A stretch of DNA of 64,000 nucleotides from Natronocalculus amylovorans (GCF_023638035.1 NZ_JAKRVX010000005.1:99189-163188); one strand, 5' to 3'; positions 52,263-61,322 are shown, counted from the first letter of the stretch. Notes: generated by a model not told the origin, from the letters alone. A program made the numbers and translations.

Positions 52263-53537
52263 ATGCCCGAGATTGCCTTTGAAGTTGACGTTGACAGCCC
52301 CCCGAGCGAGCAGCCGGATGCCAAACCGTTCAACCGATGGCATCCAGATATTCCAGCAGTGGTAGAAGCCGACCCCGGCGAAACGATGCGATTGGAGGCT
52401 CTTGATTGGACCGGCGGACAGATCAAAGACGATGATAACGCGAACGATGTCCGAGATGTAGACCTCAGTCAGGTTCACTATTTAGCCGGACCAGTGCACG
52501 TAAACGGTGCAGGGCCTGGAGATCTTCTCAAAGTCGAATTCCTCGATATGGGTCCACTCAATAATCGTTCAGAGTTCGGATTCACAGGCACCTTCTCCCA
52601 ACAGAATGGCGGTGGATTCCTCACAGACCACTTCCCGAACGCCACAAAATCGATCTGGAACCTCGAAGGCTACACAGTGTCGTCTCGCCATATTCCAGAT
52701 GTTCGCTACGAAGGAAAAATTCACCCCGGTCTTGCTGGCTGTGCGCCGAGCCAAGAGCTCCTCGAAGAGTGGAACAAACGTGAACAAGAGTTGATCGACA
52801 AACACGCTGAAGATCCGGAATCGATACCAAATCACCCAACAGGGAAAGCGGAACCTGGTGTCGCAAATCCCCCGACTCCAGAAGGAGCAATGATGGGTGA
52901 AATGGATCCCGAGGAAGCCGAAGCAGCTGCCGAAGAGGCTGCTCGTACGGTTCCACCACGTGAACATGGTGGTAACCACGACATCAAAGATCTCTCAATA
53001 GGGTCTACAGTCTATTTCCCTGTCTACGTTGAAGGTGCAAAATTTGCACTCGGAGACTTCCATGCCTCTCAGGGAGACGGCGAAATCACCTTCTGTGGGG
53101 CAATTGAGATGGCAGGGTATGCTGACGTGAAGTTCGATGTGATCAAAAACGGGATGGAAAAACACGGCGTCGACCATCCAATCTTTGAGCCAGGTCACCG
53201 AGGACCCACGTTTGAGGACTACGTCACCTTCTGTGGGTACTCGGTCACCGAAGACGGCGAACAGAAATACATCGATTCTCATATCGCCTACCGGCGTGCC
53301 TCACTGCAGGCAATCGATTACCTCAAAAAGTTCGGCTACACTGGCGAACAAGCCTACCACATTCTCGGAACCGTTCCGGTTGAAGGTAGACAGAGTGGTG
53401 TCGTTGACATTCCCAACGCCTGTTCGACACTTGCCGTTCCGAAAGGGGCCTTCGAGTTTGACATCTCTCCCAGCGGTCTCGGAGACAATAGTACAGACCG
53501 CGGTAACGTCTGCGTGACTGACAATCCACTGTCGTAA
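52263..53537 (+). CDS. acetamidase/formamidase family enzyme
   Basis: 424 residues, normal for FmdA/AmdA. The signatures are RWHPDIPAVVEADPGETMRL at the N-terminus, GGNHDIKDLSIGSTVYFPV and LGDFHASQGDGEITFCGAIEM in the centre. Reaction: hydrolysis of formamide or a short amide to ammonia and acid, for nitrogen supply. The insert EEAEAAAEEAARTVPPREHG near residue 220 is acidic and Ala-rich. It sits 25 bases before a chaperonin gene on the same strand, so co-transcription is likely. The AT-rich upstream region (tttttttgtgtgtaggttaataatc) holds the promoter. It looks chromosomal. Confidence 0.88.
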   Translation: MPEIAFEVDVDSPPSEQPDAKPFNRWHPDIPAVVEADPGETMRLEALDWTGGQIKDDDNANDVRDVDLSQVHYLAGPVHVNGAGPGDLLKVEFLDMGPLNNRSEFGFTGTFSQQNGGGFLTDHFPNATKSIWNLEGYTVSSRHIPDVRYEGKIHPGLAGCAPSQELLEEWNKREQELIDKHAEDPESIPNHPTGKAEPGVANPPTPEGAMMGEMDPEEAEAAAEEAARTVPPREHGGNHDIKDLSIGSTVYFPVYVEGAKFALGDFHASQGDGEITFCGAIEMAGYADVKFDVIKNGMEKHGVDHPIFEPGHRGPTFEDYVTFCGYSVTEDGEQKYIDSHIAYRRASLQAIDYLKKFGYTGEQAYHILGTVPVEGRQSGVVDIPNACSTLAVPKGAFEFDISPSGLGDNSTDRGNVCVTDNPLS

Positions 53538-53562
53538 CTCTCTTACCACCCGTATTTTATAA

Positions 53563-55221
53563 ATGGCAACCACTCCCAAATCTACTGATAGCGTTGATTT
53601 TGAGCCTGTTGAGTCCGAACCGATCGAATCGGGAATTACACTCGCGGAGGCAATTCATACGACGCTTGGACCGAACGGAATGGACAAGATGCTGGTCGGC
53701 TCCAATGGCCGAGTTATTGTTACCAACAATGGATCCAGTATCCTTGAGCGGTTAGATATCACTCAACCGATTGGTAAAGTCTTGGAGAACATGGTCCAGA
53801 TTCAACAGCAGGCGGTTGGTGATGGGACCACAACTTCGCTAGTGCTTATCGGAGCACTTCTATCGAACGCCCAATCGCTCAGAGAAGACGGACTCCATCC
53901 GACAACCATTATTGAAGGATATCATCAAGCCGCTATATTCGCTCAGGGGCAACTTCCGAATTACATACTTAGTCTCTCAAGTAACGGTGATAAGCGTCTC
54001 CAGAGCGTTGCGGAGACGGCTGTAACAGGTCGGTGGGACGATCAGTCGACTGAATTATTCGCTTCACGTACGGTCTTGGCCCTCCGTGCAGTCGATTTCG
54101 AACCGCATCGACTTTCGATTGATGCTTATCCTGGTGGCGAACTCAGCGAGTCTCATATTATCGATGGAATCCTTGTGGATCTCGATACGTCCTCAACAAC
54201 GATCGAAGTGCTCGATTCGTATGGCTTCCAGAGTTTCAACAGACCACGTATCGCATTGGTGGGATCCGAACTCACCGTTGACACTCCCAACCGTGTCGAG
54301 AGAGCTTCGCTTACGGATCCACAACAGGTAAATGCGTTCCGAAAATATGAACAGACGGTTCGGGACACAGTCGTCCATCAGCTGCGTGCGGTAGAAACAG
54401 ATATTGTTTTCTGTCAAAAATCGGTCGACAAGGAGATCCGTTCTAAGTTGGCTTCCGAAGGTATTCTCGCCGTCGAACGCACGCGGCAAGACGAGTTTGA
54501 TGCCATCGCTCGGTCCACAGGGGCAACCGTTCTCCAGTCAGTCGACGAGCTGACTCAGCAGGCTATTGGCTATGCTGAATCAGTAAGACAACGACAGTTT
54601 GGATCGGCGAACGTGCTCACTATCTCTGGTCAGAACAAAGAGTCGCACGCAACGCTCTGTATGCGAGGTGGAACTCCCCATGTTTCAGATGAGATAGAAC
54701 GCATCACACAGACGTGTTCGACAGTCATCCAACACGCACATAGAGATGGGTCAGTGATAGCTGGAGGTGGAGCCACAGCGATGGCGCTGGCTCAAGACCT
54801 CTTGGCGTTCGCCGATAGTGTATCCGGTAGGCAGCAACTTGCAATCAGAGAATTTGCTGACGCTCTTGAACGGGTTCCAAGGGTACTCGCAACGAATGCA
54901 GGGAACAATCCGATAGACACGCTCGCGGTTCTTCGCAACCGACACAACGACGGTAACTCTAGCGTTGGCATCAGTCGGTCTGGGACGCCACGCGATATGA
55001 GCGAAGCTGGCGTTTTAGAGCCACGTGTGGTTTTTGAACACAGCTTACGTACTGCGTTCGAAGCCGCATCGATGGTGCTCCGTATTGATTCAGTTGAAAC
55101 AGCCGCCGAGTCGAAATCGGATCATCACCATTCCGACTGTCATGGGGGTTGTGATCACCATGATCACTCAGGAACGGCGCACCACTCCAGTGGCGGTTAT
55201 CCGTGGGCCCTGAGTCATTGA
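53563..55221 (+). CDS. divergent group II chaperonin (thermosome-like) with His/Cys-rich tail
   Basis: 552 residues, normal length. GPNGMDKMLV, GDGTTTS (D87) and GGGATAMAL identify a CCT/thermosome fold. Two usually invariant sites differ: TNNG with N56 where TNDG is normal, and T384 where the family has the catalytic Asp of the ERxxxDAL motif. The tail, from about residue 525, is His- and Cys-rich (DHHHSDCHGGCDHHDH), unlike the GGM tails of thermosomes. This predicts weak or no ATP hydrolysis and possible metal binding. It follows the formamidase by 25 bases, and a link between the two is unknown. It could act as a regulatory subunit of a thermosome. Confidence 0.8.
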   Translation: MATTPKSTDSVDFEPVESEPIESGITLAEAIHTTLGPNGMDKMLVGSNGRVIVTNNGSSILERLDITQPIGKVLENMVQIQQQAVGDGTTTSLVLIGALLSNAQSLREDGLHPTTIIEGYHQAAIFAQGQLPNYILSLSSNGDKRLQSVAETAVTGRWDDQSTELFASRTVLALRAVDFEPHRLSIDAYPGGELSESHIIDGILVDLDTSSTTIEVLDSYGFQSFNRPRIALVGSELTVDTPNRVERASLTDPQQVNAFRKYEQTVRDTVVHQLRAVETDIVFCQKSVDKEIRSKLASEGILAVERTRQDEFDAIARSTGATVLQSVDELTQQAIGYAESVRQRQFGSANVLTISGQNKESHATLCMRGGTPHVSDEIERITQTCSTVIQHAHRDGSVIAGGGATAMALAQDLLAFADSVSGRQQLAIREFADALERVPRVLATNAGNNPIDTLAVLRNRHNDGNSSVGISRSGTPRDMSEAGVLEPRVVFEHSLRTAFEAASMVLRIDSVETAAESKSDHHHSDCHGGCDHHDHSGTAHHSSGGYPWALSH

Positions 55222-55591
55222 TTTGCTAGATTTCCGCTATTTGGTGGACGAGGATACGTAGAAGATGGCTGTTCGCTGCTCTGAAATCCATACTAGCGAT
55301 CGTCAATGCTTCCAGTGGTAGGAGTGTAATTGCTACTCCAACAACAGGAAGGCTCAGCAGTTGGTGAGATAGCGAGAACGACTCTACATGATTTTGATAT
55401 CTAGACTGAATCCTACCACAGGTTCCTATCTTTAAACAGCGAGAGAATCCCGCCGTTTACGGCGTCCTCAGAACGCAAGCGTTCTGACGGGCATCGCAAA
55501 CCGAAGGTTTGCTCAACGGGCGTGAATCGCGTCACTTGACTACTCAATCCACCGCTCGATCGCAGGATGGATATTCAACGCTAATACGAAT
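55222..55591. repeat. gap with palindromic IS200/IS605-type sequence
   Basis: 370 bases, no gene. At 55441-55535 several palindromes occur in a row: ccgccgtttacggc, cagaacgcaagcgttctg and gcaaaccgaaggtttgc. This is the architecture of a small palindrome-associated element related to those at 47018 and 59601. Confidence 0.55.
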
Positions 55592-55641
55592 GGCACTGTC
55601 TAGATAAGCCAGTTTGAGAAGCGAGCAGTTCGTGGTTTGAG

Positions 55642-56381
55642 TTGTCTATGCTGTCACCAGAACTGCTCACGGAGACGTTGGATACGACAAATCTTGAATG
55701 TTGGGAGCGTGAGCGGACAGCAACACCCGTCAGGGTGTTTGCCGTCCGCCTCCACGCGACCGGTTGTTCTCTCAGAGAAACACAAGAAATTCTTCGGCTA
55801 TTCGGCGTAGAACGTTCTCATCAAGCGATTTGGCAGTGGGTGCATCAAATTTCTGACGCCGTTCCCGACCCGCCTGAGGTGAAGCCGAAGCGGGTCGCGG
55901 TTGACGAGACCGCTGTCAAAATTAACGGCGAGTTGTGTTGGTTGTATACTGCAATAGACCTTGACTCAAAATTGATTCTTGACGCTGAATTGTTCGGACG
56001 GCATGGCACTGATCCAGCGGCTGCGTTTCTTTATCGCCTTGCCGAGAAACACGATCTCTCTGACGATCCCCAGAAACAGCGTTTCTGGTGTGCCCACAAG
56101 ACGTTCGTCTTGTGAAGGCCGTGTTTCTCGTCGACGGCTTTGGCTATCAGACTGCCCTTGCTCGATTAGGATTACGCGGTCGCCGAAACTATACTGACAG
56201 AAACCTCATTGAAAAATGGTTTCAGACACTCAAACAACCCATCGACCGCTTCTATCACTCATGGGTGGGCAGTCGGAGAAGCGTTCGCCAATGGATTGAA
56301 CAGTTTGTACATTATTATAACCATCAACGACCGCACCAATCGCTAGATAATCGAACGCCAGCTGAGGAGGTTCTTAAATAG
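55642..56381 (+). pseudogene. IS6-family transposase, disrupted
   Basis: The N-terminal frame (55642 on) has RVFAVRLHATGCSLRETQEIL (HTH) and RVAVDETAVKINGE with the first Asp of DDE, then IDLDSK with the second. The frame breaks after EKHDLSD. The other frame (to 56381) resumes with VFLVDGFGYQTALARLGL, EKWFQTLKQPIDRF (Glu) and HYYNHQRPHQSL. A 53-bp insert at 56065-56117 causes the shift, so the enzyme is not made intact. Confidence 0.85.
56065..56117. repeat. 53-bp double-palindrome insertion inside the transposase
   Basis: Between codons GAC and GCC, 53 bases consist of two adjacent palindromes: ccagaaacagcgtttctgg and cacaagacgttcgtcttgtg. Removing them restores a standard IS6 reading frame. 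It resembles the palindromic core of the 99-bp repeat and may be a minimal palindrome-associated element. Confidence 0.7.
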
Positions 56382-56389
56382 ACAGTGCC

Positions 56390-56565
56390 GCGCTGAGCAG
56401 TTCGTCAATTTCGATCCTTGATCGCTTCGCTAGAATCATTTGTTCTCAATTATATAGAACAAACAAAATTATTTGAGTATTGACCCCGTAAGAGCACCTA
56501 GAGATGACTGAATTGGATCCAAAAGCGTGGGAAGACACGTACAGTGGACGTGAGCGTATCCGGAT
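56390..56565 (+). repeat. 177-bp duplication, copy 2
   Basis: Matches 51861-52037 with a few mismatches and a one-base length difference. Here it provides the upstream region and start of the intact HTH gene at 56504. The sequence is AT-rich before the start (ttatatag), suitable for a promoter. Confidence 0.8.
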
Positions 56566-57043
56566 GGTCGTAGAAACACTCGACGAGCCCGCGACGGTCT
56601 CTGACATCGCAGAGAGTGCGAATGTTGCATGGGGGACCGCAGATAGCGAATTAACGAATTTGCAGACTAAAAAGAAGGTCAAAGAACACACAACCGATGG
56701 AAAAACAAAGTATGGACCTAACCCTGTCCAGATACTCGTCGAAGAGATCTTAGATCTCATTAGTGAAAATACCCGAGCCGAGTTGGAGTCTACTCTTATT
56801 ACATACAAATCACAAATCGAGTCCTTGCAAGATGAATACGATGTTAAGACGCAGTCTGAACTCCGGGACGAATTTGTGAGAGACGATCGCTCCACAGAGC
56901 AACTGAGAGAGATCAGAGATGTAGTATCAACATGGGAAACACTAGAAGCCGAAATCAGTCTCACAAAGCACGCTCTTCAACTCTATGAGGATGTCTCTCG
57001 TCTTTCGGATTCAACTGATGATAACCACCCTGTTACTGCATAA
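56504..57043 (+). CDS. winged-helix antitoxin-like protein, partner of second TumE-like gene
   Basis: 179 residues. The wHTH is EPATVSDIAESANVAWGTADSELTNL (about 27-52) with a following basic strand (KVKEHTTDGKTKYG). The C-terminal half is a long helix of heptads (VEEILDLISENTRAELEST onward). It lies five bases before the TumE-like gene. The fragment at 51976 is a duplicated start of it. Predicted antitoxin and repressor. Confidence 0.7.
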   Translation: MTELDPKAWEDTYSGRERIRMVVETLDEPATVSDIAESANVAWGTADSELTNLQTKKKVKEHTTDGKTKYGPNPVQILVEEILDLISENTRAELESTLITYKSQIESLQDEYDVKTQSELRDEFVRDDRSTEQLREIRDVVSTWETLEAEISLTKHALQLYEDVSRLSDSTDDNHPVTA

Positions 57044-57048
57044 TATAA

Positions 57049-57540
57049 ATGATTTTTCTTGCTAACAGAGACAGCCTCCGAAACAAACGAGTACACCGTC
57101 GAATCGCCAATCGATTTCAGACGGATGCCACATTTGACTCTGTCCAACTCCGAGTTGCAACACATCGTGAACCTGGGCCATATCGAGTCGTTGTAGAGAC
57201 CGATCCACGGGTGTTGTTGAGCGAGAGTAAATATCCAACGAAGATTGTTCGACTTGAAATTGGATTTGATGTAGAGGGATCTGCTACCCATGATTTCTAT
57301 TGGTTTAATTGGGTTGAGCCGGAGAGGAATCTCCTTTTTGGCTGGCATCAAGATACTGACCATCCTGAACATGGGGAAGTTCACTTTCAAATTAACCAGC
57401 CAGACGTTGAGGTATTCCGTAAGCGCGCTGAATTCCTTAATAAACATCCGATGGCTGTTGTAGAAAGCCGATTAGCTCAGCTTCCAGATATCGTTCGCAC
57501 AGTGGGTTGCAAAGATGGGCCTCCTTTTGATCTTGACTAG
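57049..57540 (+). CDS. TumE-like toxin candidate, second copy
   Basis: 163 residues from the ATG at 57049. FYWFNWVEPERNLLFGWHQD followed by HPEHGEVHFQINQP gives the W-x-H / H-x-H texture seen in TumE/DUF6516-type toxins and in the protein at 48059. Linked to the preceding HTH gene. The last 60 residues (FRKRAEFLNKHPMAVVESRL) are helical. The assignment is tentative. Confidence 0.45.
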   Translation: MIFLANRDSLRNKRVHRRIANRFQTDATFDSVQLRVATHREPGPYRVVVETDPRVLLSESKYPTKIVRLEIGFDVEGSATHDFYWFNWVEPERNLLFGWHQDTDHPEHGEVHFQINQPDVEVFRKRAEFLNKHPMAVVESRLAQLPDIVRTVGCKDGPPFDLD

Positions 57541-57763
57541 GTATCGACCAACTGCGTTTGTGACGTATGTTCCTCAGTCATCGGCGTGCTGGTATGGCCC
57601 TGCTCAATCGCTCGATCGTGAACATCTACCTCAAACGTGAGGCCTTCGAGCAGCGGGTCGAAGTCTTTCACGACAGCAATAATTCGCTCGATCGCTTTTC
57701 AACTGCATCATACGCATTCTCAATCCACGCTGGAAACGATCGGTTTGATTCCCACATTGTCAT
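57537..57763 (-). pseudogene. frameshifted small protein remnant
   Basis: From the ATG at 57763 the frame reads MTMWESNRSFPAWIENAYDA and VEKRSSELLLS and stops. The next frame continues naturally with AIERIIAVVKDFDPLLEGL and EVDVHDRAIEQGH to a stop at 57537. One base change near 57688 would join them into about 74 residues. It is convergent with the TumE-like gene, and the stops overlap. The family is unknown. Confidence 0.5.
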
Positions 57764-57921
57764 CCCTCGAAACTATATTCTGAGAACTCAGTTGACCCAC
57801 AGTCAGTGAGAGCAATTTGCTTGTTGGTCGATGACTGATGAACCACAGTGCCGACACTCTACGTAGTGGGAACTCTCCGATCGTTTTTGTGGCTTCAGCA
57901 CTAAAATTAAATCTCTACATT

Positions 57922-59508
57922 ATGAGCGATCGGTCTGAGTCGATGCGGCAGTCGAAAGCGTACAAACGTCTCTACGACGTCATTCATACCAACGAAGAAC
58001 CCCTTCACGATCGTCTCGAAAATGCACTTGAAATTGGTGTTGAACATTTCGGTGTCGATGTTGGATATATCACACAGCTGGATCCTGAAAAAGACCACTT
58101 AGAGATTATTGTGAGCACCAATTCAGAGACGCAACCAAGTCTCAAAGGGCTTTCAGACACACTCTCAAATACATTTTGTCAACGTACGATCGAAAATGAA
58201 GCAGTATTTGCATTTCCAGACGTTTCTACTGTCGGCCTAGAGAATCATCCAGCAACACAAAAATATGGCGTACATTGTTATCACGGTGCCCCGATCGTTG
58301 TCGACGGTGAGCCATATGGAACAGTGTGTTTTGCTGCGCAAGCTGCCAGAGAAACAGCGTTTACCGAACAAGAAAAATCATTCAGCCACCTGATTGCGAG
58401 TATTGTTGGCTACGAATTTGAGCAACAGGACTACGAATCCAAACTGTCCACACGAGAAGAAGAATTACAAAAACATGCAGAGATCAATCGTGCTCTTACC
58501 GATATCAATTTCAATGTCACTTTCCGGACAGATCGAAGTGGACAAATAACATATACATCCTCATCAGCTGAAGAGTTGATCGGCTACACAAAGCGCGAGT
58601 TGGAAGGTACGTTTGTTGGATCACTGTACGCCGAAGAGTATGGCTCGATTGACGTCCAAGGTATGCTCGACAGAGCGCTCTCGGGTGAAACTGTTGAGGA
58701 GTGGGACTTTCCGATCGAGAAGCGCAATGGAGAGATATGTTATGTTGATTTTCGGGGAGCACCAATCTATGACACTACAGTTACAGTTGAAGATCGATCG
58801 ACAACTGATATTATCGGCGTCCAAGGGATCATTCGCGATGCAACCGACCGTCGCCGCAGACAAGGCTTCATGAGCGTTATTCATCGCGTCTTACGGCACA
58901 ACCTGCGGAATGATGTTGGCGTTATTCGAGGGTATTCGGATATGCTTGAACAGACTGTTGCTAATGACGCTGATGCACGTCTAGCACTCGATCGGATTCA
59001 AACAGCTGCCGATCGGTTGCTTGATATTAGTGAAACCGCGCAAAATCTTCAGCGCAATGTGAAAACAGCAACTAGTTTAAAAGAAACACGACTAAAGCCG
59101 ATTCTCAACCGGGTTGTAACGGAAGTTCAGTCGGAATACCCCGCTGCGACGATCAACCTAAATACACCAGTGAATGTCGTTGTATACACATCACCACGTA
59201 TCGAAACTGCACTGAAAGAACTCATCGAAAATGCTGCAAAGCATAGTGGTGAGTCACCCACTGTACCGATCTCGATCGAGAAAGGACATGAGAGCACAAC
59301 AATCTTTGTGAGTGATGATGGTCCAGGATTGCCTGAGAGTGAAAAAACGGTGTTAGAACGCGGCAACGAAACACCACTGGTACATGGTACTGGACTTGGG
59401 CTTTGGATGGCGTACTGGGCTATAACAAATCTTGATGGGTCGTTGTCTGTCTCTACCACCACAAATGGAACTACAATCGGCGTACAATTGCCAACAGGGC
59501 CTCAGTGA
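57922..59508 (+). CDS. sensor histidine kinase (GAF-PAS-HisKA-HATPase)
   Basis: 528 residues from the ATG at 57922 (AT-rich leader); an ATG at 57838 would add 28. A GAF domain lies at about 25-170 (GYITQLDP, GAPIVVDGEPYGTVCF), and a PAS domain at about 195-320 (GQITYTSSSAEELIGYT). The H box is HRVLRHNLRNDVGVIRGY, the haloarchaeal form, with the phospho-His in RHNLRND. The HATPase has ELIENAAKHSG (N), VSDDGPGLPE (G1) and HGTGLGLWMAYW (G2). There is no membrane segment, so it is a soluble sensor. No response regulator is adjacent. Ligand unknown. Confidence 0.9.
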   Translation: MSDRSESMRQSKAYKRLYDVIHTNEEPLHDRLENALEIGVEHFGVDVGYITQLDPEKDHLEIIVSTNSETQPSLKGLSDTLSNTFCQRTIENEAVFAFPDVSTVGLENHPATQKYGVHCYHGAPIVVDGEPYGTVCFAAQAARETAFTEQEKSFSHLIASIVGYEFEQQDYESKLSTREEELQKHAEINRALTDINFNVTFRTDRSGQITYTSSSAEELIGYTKRELEGTFVGSLYAEEYGSIDVQGMLDRALSGETVEEWDFPIEKRNGEICYVDFRGAPIYDTTVTVEDRSTTDIIGVQGIIRDATDRRRRQGFMSVIHRVLRHNLRNDVGVIRGYSDMLEQTVANDADARLALDRIQTAADRLLDISETAQNLQRNVKTATSLKETRLKPILNRVVTEVQSEYPAATINLNTPVNVVVYTSPRIETALKELIENAAKHSGESPTVPISIEKGHESTTIFVSDDGPGLPESEKTVLERGNETPLVHGTGLGLWMAYWAITNLDGSLSVSTTTNGTTIGVQLPTGPQ

Positions 59509-59600
59509 ATCCAAATTGTTCACTCGAGTACTAGCGATCAGTCTGCAGATTTTGAGGATGCTAACACAGACTTCATACTATTCTTCTTCAAGAAGAGAAC

Positions 59601-59680
59601 CCCGTCGTTTACGCCGTCACCAGAACGCTTGCGTTCTGGTTGCCTGCCAGACCACGTCTGACAAGCACGTGTGAATCCAA
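59601..59680. repeat. palindromic repeat, IS200/IS605-like
   Basis: A perfect palindrome accagaacgcttgcgttctggt (22 bases at 59619-59640) follows cccgtcgtttacgccgtc, and further short inverted words follow to 59680. Related in texture to 55441-55535 and 47018-47116. Confidence 0.5.
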
Positions 59681-59731
59681 CAACGACTCCACAATCCTCG
59701 TTCAGCAACAATGACTACTCACCACAAAATC

Positions 59732-60139
59732 ATGACAACACTACATATGACGGTTGGCGATCGAGAACAGCTTCGTGAAGAGACACTCCAATTCGTTTCG
59801 AATGCTGAAGAACAAAATAGCGATGATCGCCATGTGCTCCAGTTTGGAACATACGACGACCTTGTTTCACACCTCACACCACTTCGTCTGTCGTTAATTC
59901 AAACGATCGCAAAAACGCGTCCGACAAGTATGCGAGAAGCAGCTCGTCTTGTCGATCGGGATATCTCTGACGTCCACTCTGATCTTAAACAACTCGAAGT
60001 GCTTGGTATTCTCTCACTCAAGGAAGGTGGACCTAGCGGCACAGTCCAGCCTGTCGTCTCCTTCGACCACATCGAAATGCACATTGATTATTCGTTGCTC
60101 GACGATCGTGACGCAGATAGCGCACCTGCAAGTGTATAG
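59732..60139 (+). CDS. winged-helix DNA-binding protein (HVO_A0114-like)
   Basis: 135 residues from the ATG at 59732 (MTTLHMTVGDREQLREE). The wHTH is RPTSMREAARLVDRDISDVH with SDLKQLEVLGILSLKEGG as recognition helix and wing. This matches the HVO_A0114-type haloarchaeal DNA-binding proteins, which often act as antitoxins of small nuclease-like partners. Here the expected partner is absent. A nucleotidyltransferase fragment lies on the opposite strand right after it. Likely an orphan antitoxin or regulator. Confidence 0.7.
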   Translation: MTTLHMTVGDREQLREETLQFVSNAEEQNSDDRHVLQFGTYDDLVSHLTPLRLSLIQTIAKTRPTSMREAARLVDRDISDVHSDLKQLEVLGILSLKEGGPSGTVQPVVSFDHIEMHIDYSLLDDRDADSAPASV

Positions 60140-60161
60140 CTCTGTCTTGACGAGATGATCA

Positions 60162-60340
60162 TCAACCATTTATTAACGTTTTCCCAACACCAGTATCATG
60201 GTACTCTTCTGCCGTCCAATCCGGCTCAACATGGATTCCAAGATCGATGTCACGGGAACCGATGTAGCCACGTCCATGTTCATGTTGGAATCCTTGATCG
60301 GCATGTAGAGTCGGTAACAGCGCGGAAGCCAACAGCTTCA
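60162..60340 (-). pseudogene. nucleotidyltransferase fragment
   Basis: The minus strand reads about 58 residues ending at 60162, with HGRGYIGSRDIDLGIHVEPD, the GxxxGSRDxDLG signature of nucleotidyltransferase-like (AbiEii-type or haloarchaeal) proteins. No start and no C-terminal domain remain. It lies immediately downstream of the PIN gene. Confidence 0.55.
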
Positions 60341-60829
60341 GTCGCTTGTGCCTGGTTCAGGATAGACCGTCAGTGTTGGGAAATATGTCTCGTAGAAGCC
60401 AGTATCGAAGGTTACCAATCCATCTCCATCGACACTCGCGTGTCCACCGATGAGAAAGTCCGCCGCGATATGCTGACGCGGGGCGATATTTTCATTACAC
60501 TCATTGCAGCGGACAGATTGTTTCATTCCGCAAGATGGACACTGAAGACCATCTGGCCTCCGAACAGTGTACTGCTGGAATTGCTCGCCTGCTCGGAACA
60601 ACGCCTCTCGTGATGGCTCAGCGAGCTGGATACTGAAGTCCGTAAGAAACTGATCCAGTTCTGACGCGGTATCGAAGTGCCCATCGGCAGAAAGTTCGGC
60701 GTACACGATCGGCGTGATCACAACTCGTCCCTTTTGATAGACGCGGCGGAGTTCCGCTTCGCTTGTATCAGTATGTTCGTCTTCGTACAAAAGTGCGAGA
60801 AGAGCGTTCGTATCGACTGCCGTAATCAC
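60338..60829 (-). CDS. PIN-domain toxin with internal zinc ribbon
   Basis: 163 residues. The PIN acidic residues are AVDTNALLALL, PIVYAELSAD, AADFLIGGHA and TFDTGFYETYF. Between them, at about residues 99-116, sits a CPSCGMKQSVRCNEC zinc ribbon, a feature of some haloarchaeal VapC proteins. It overlaps the AbrB antitoxin by four bases. Active-site residues look complete. Expected RNase toxin. Confidence 0.85.
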   Translation of the reverse strand: MITAVDTNALLALLYEDEHTDTSEAELRRVYQKGRVVITPIVYAELSADGHFDTASELDQFLTDFSIQLAEPSREALFRAGEQFQQYTVRRPDGLQCPSCGMKQSVRCNECNENIAPRQHIAADFLIGGHASVDGDGLVTFDTGFYETYFPTLTVYPEPGTSD

Positions 60830-61107
60830 GCATCTACTCCCGACTCAGTGTCTTTTTTGATACCGATATCACGAGGGTACTCACCACGGAGCCGGCGCAT
60901 ACGCTCCGGCATTGTCTCGTCGCTTTCGGCGCTACCACGGTGTTTTTCGAAGGGATCATCTCCGTCTGCCGTGGTTGGTTGTTTCTTTTCAATCTTGTAT
61001 CCAGACCCAAACTCTTCGAAGGTTATCTCATCACCGGGTTCAATGCCGAGTTCGTCCCGAATTGCCTTGGGGATGGTGACTTGACCTTTAGTGGTAACGC
61101 GTGGCAT
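60826..61107 (-). CDS. AbrB/VapB-type antitoxin
   Basis: 93 residues. MPRVTTKGQVTIPKAIRDEL is the classic AbrB-type beta-hairpin opening, continuing with IEPGDEITFEEFGSGYKI. The C-terminal half is charged and would bind the PIN toxin at 60338. TATA-like ttactaaagaagtaatactt lies upstream around 61113-61135 and could also contain an operator palindrome. Confidence 0.85.
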   Translation of the reverse strand: MPRVTTKGQVTIPKAIRDELGIEPGDEITFEEFGSGYKIEKKQPTTADGDDPFEKHRGSAESDETMPERMRRLRGEYPRDIGIKKDTESGVDA

Positions 61108-61223
61108 ATCTTTACTAAAGAAGTAATACTTAATAAGTATTACTGCGCATCACATACCACTCTTTGAACAGCAACATCAGCAGACAAAAATACAGCTGTG
61201 TGACATCCTCTCCGCCGTAAACA

Positions 61224-61322
61224 GCGTCACAAGACGCTTGCGTCTTGTTGGCCAATCAGAACACATGTGTTCTGATGACGGAGCTTCCCACAAGCGGAGG
61301 CTTGCTGGTTTGGGAGATTTAC
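61224..61322. repeat. 99-bp palindromic repeat, copy 2
   Basis: Identical to 47018-47116. Here it is followed at 61341-61360 by the hairpin cccacgactttagtcgtggg, the same stem as at 404-427. It may be a small non-autonomous IS200/IS605 relative whose other end is that hairpin. Confidence 0.75.

Larger units (their letters stand above)
55592..56389 (+). mobile_element. IS6-type insertion sequence (798 bp)
   Basis: Left end ggcactgtcta and right end tagacagtgcc form perfect 11-base inverted repeats. The transposase lies between them. No target duplication is visible (atacgaat versus gcgctgag). The right end coincides exactly with the left limit of the 176-bp duplicated segment at 56390. The element is broken (see the transposase entry). 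Confidence 0.75.

Noticed and set aside
57567..57809. 80-codon plus-strand gene
   Set aside because: The minus strand of the same bases encodes a more natural, frameshifted protein, and the plus frame has no family features.
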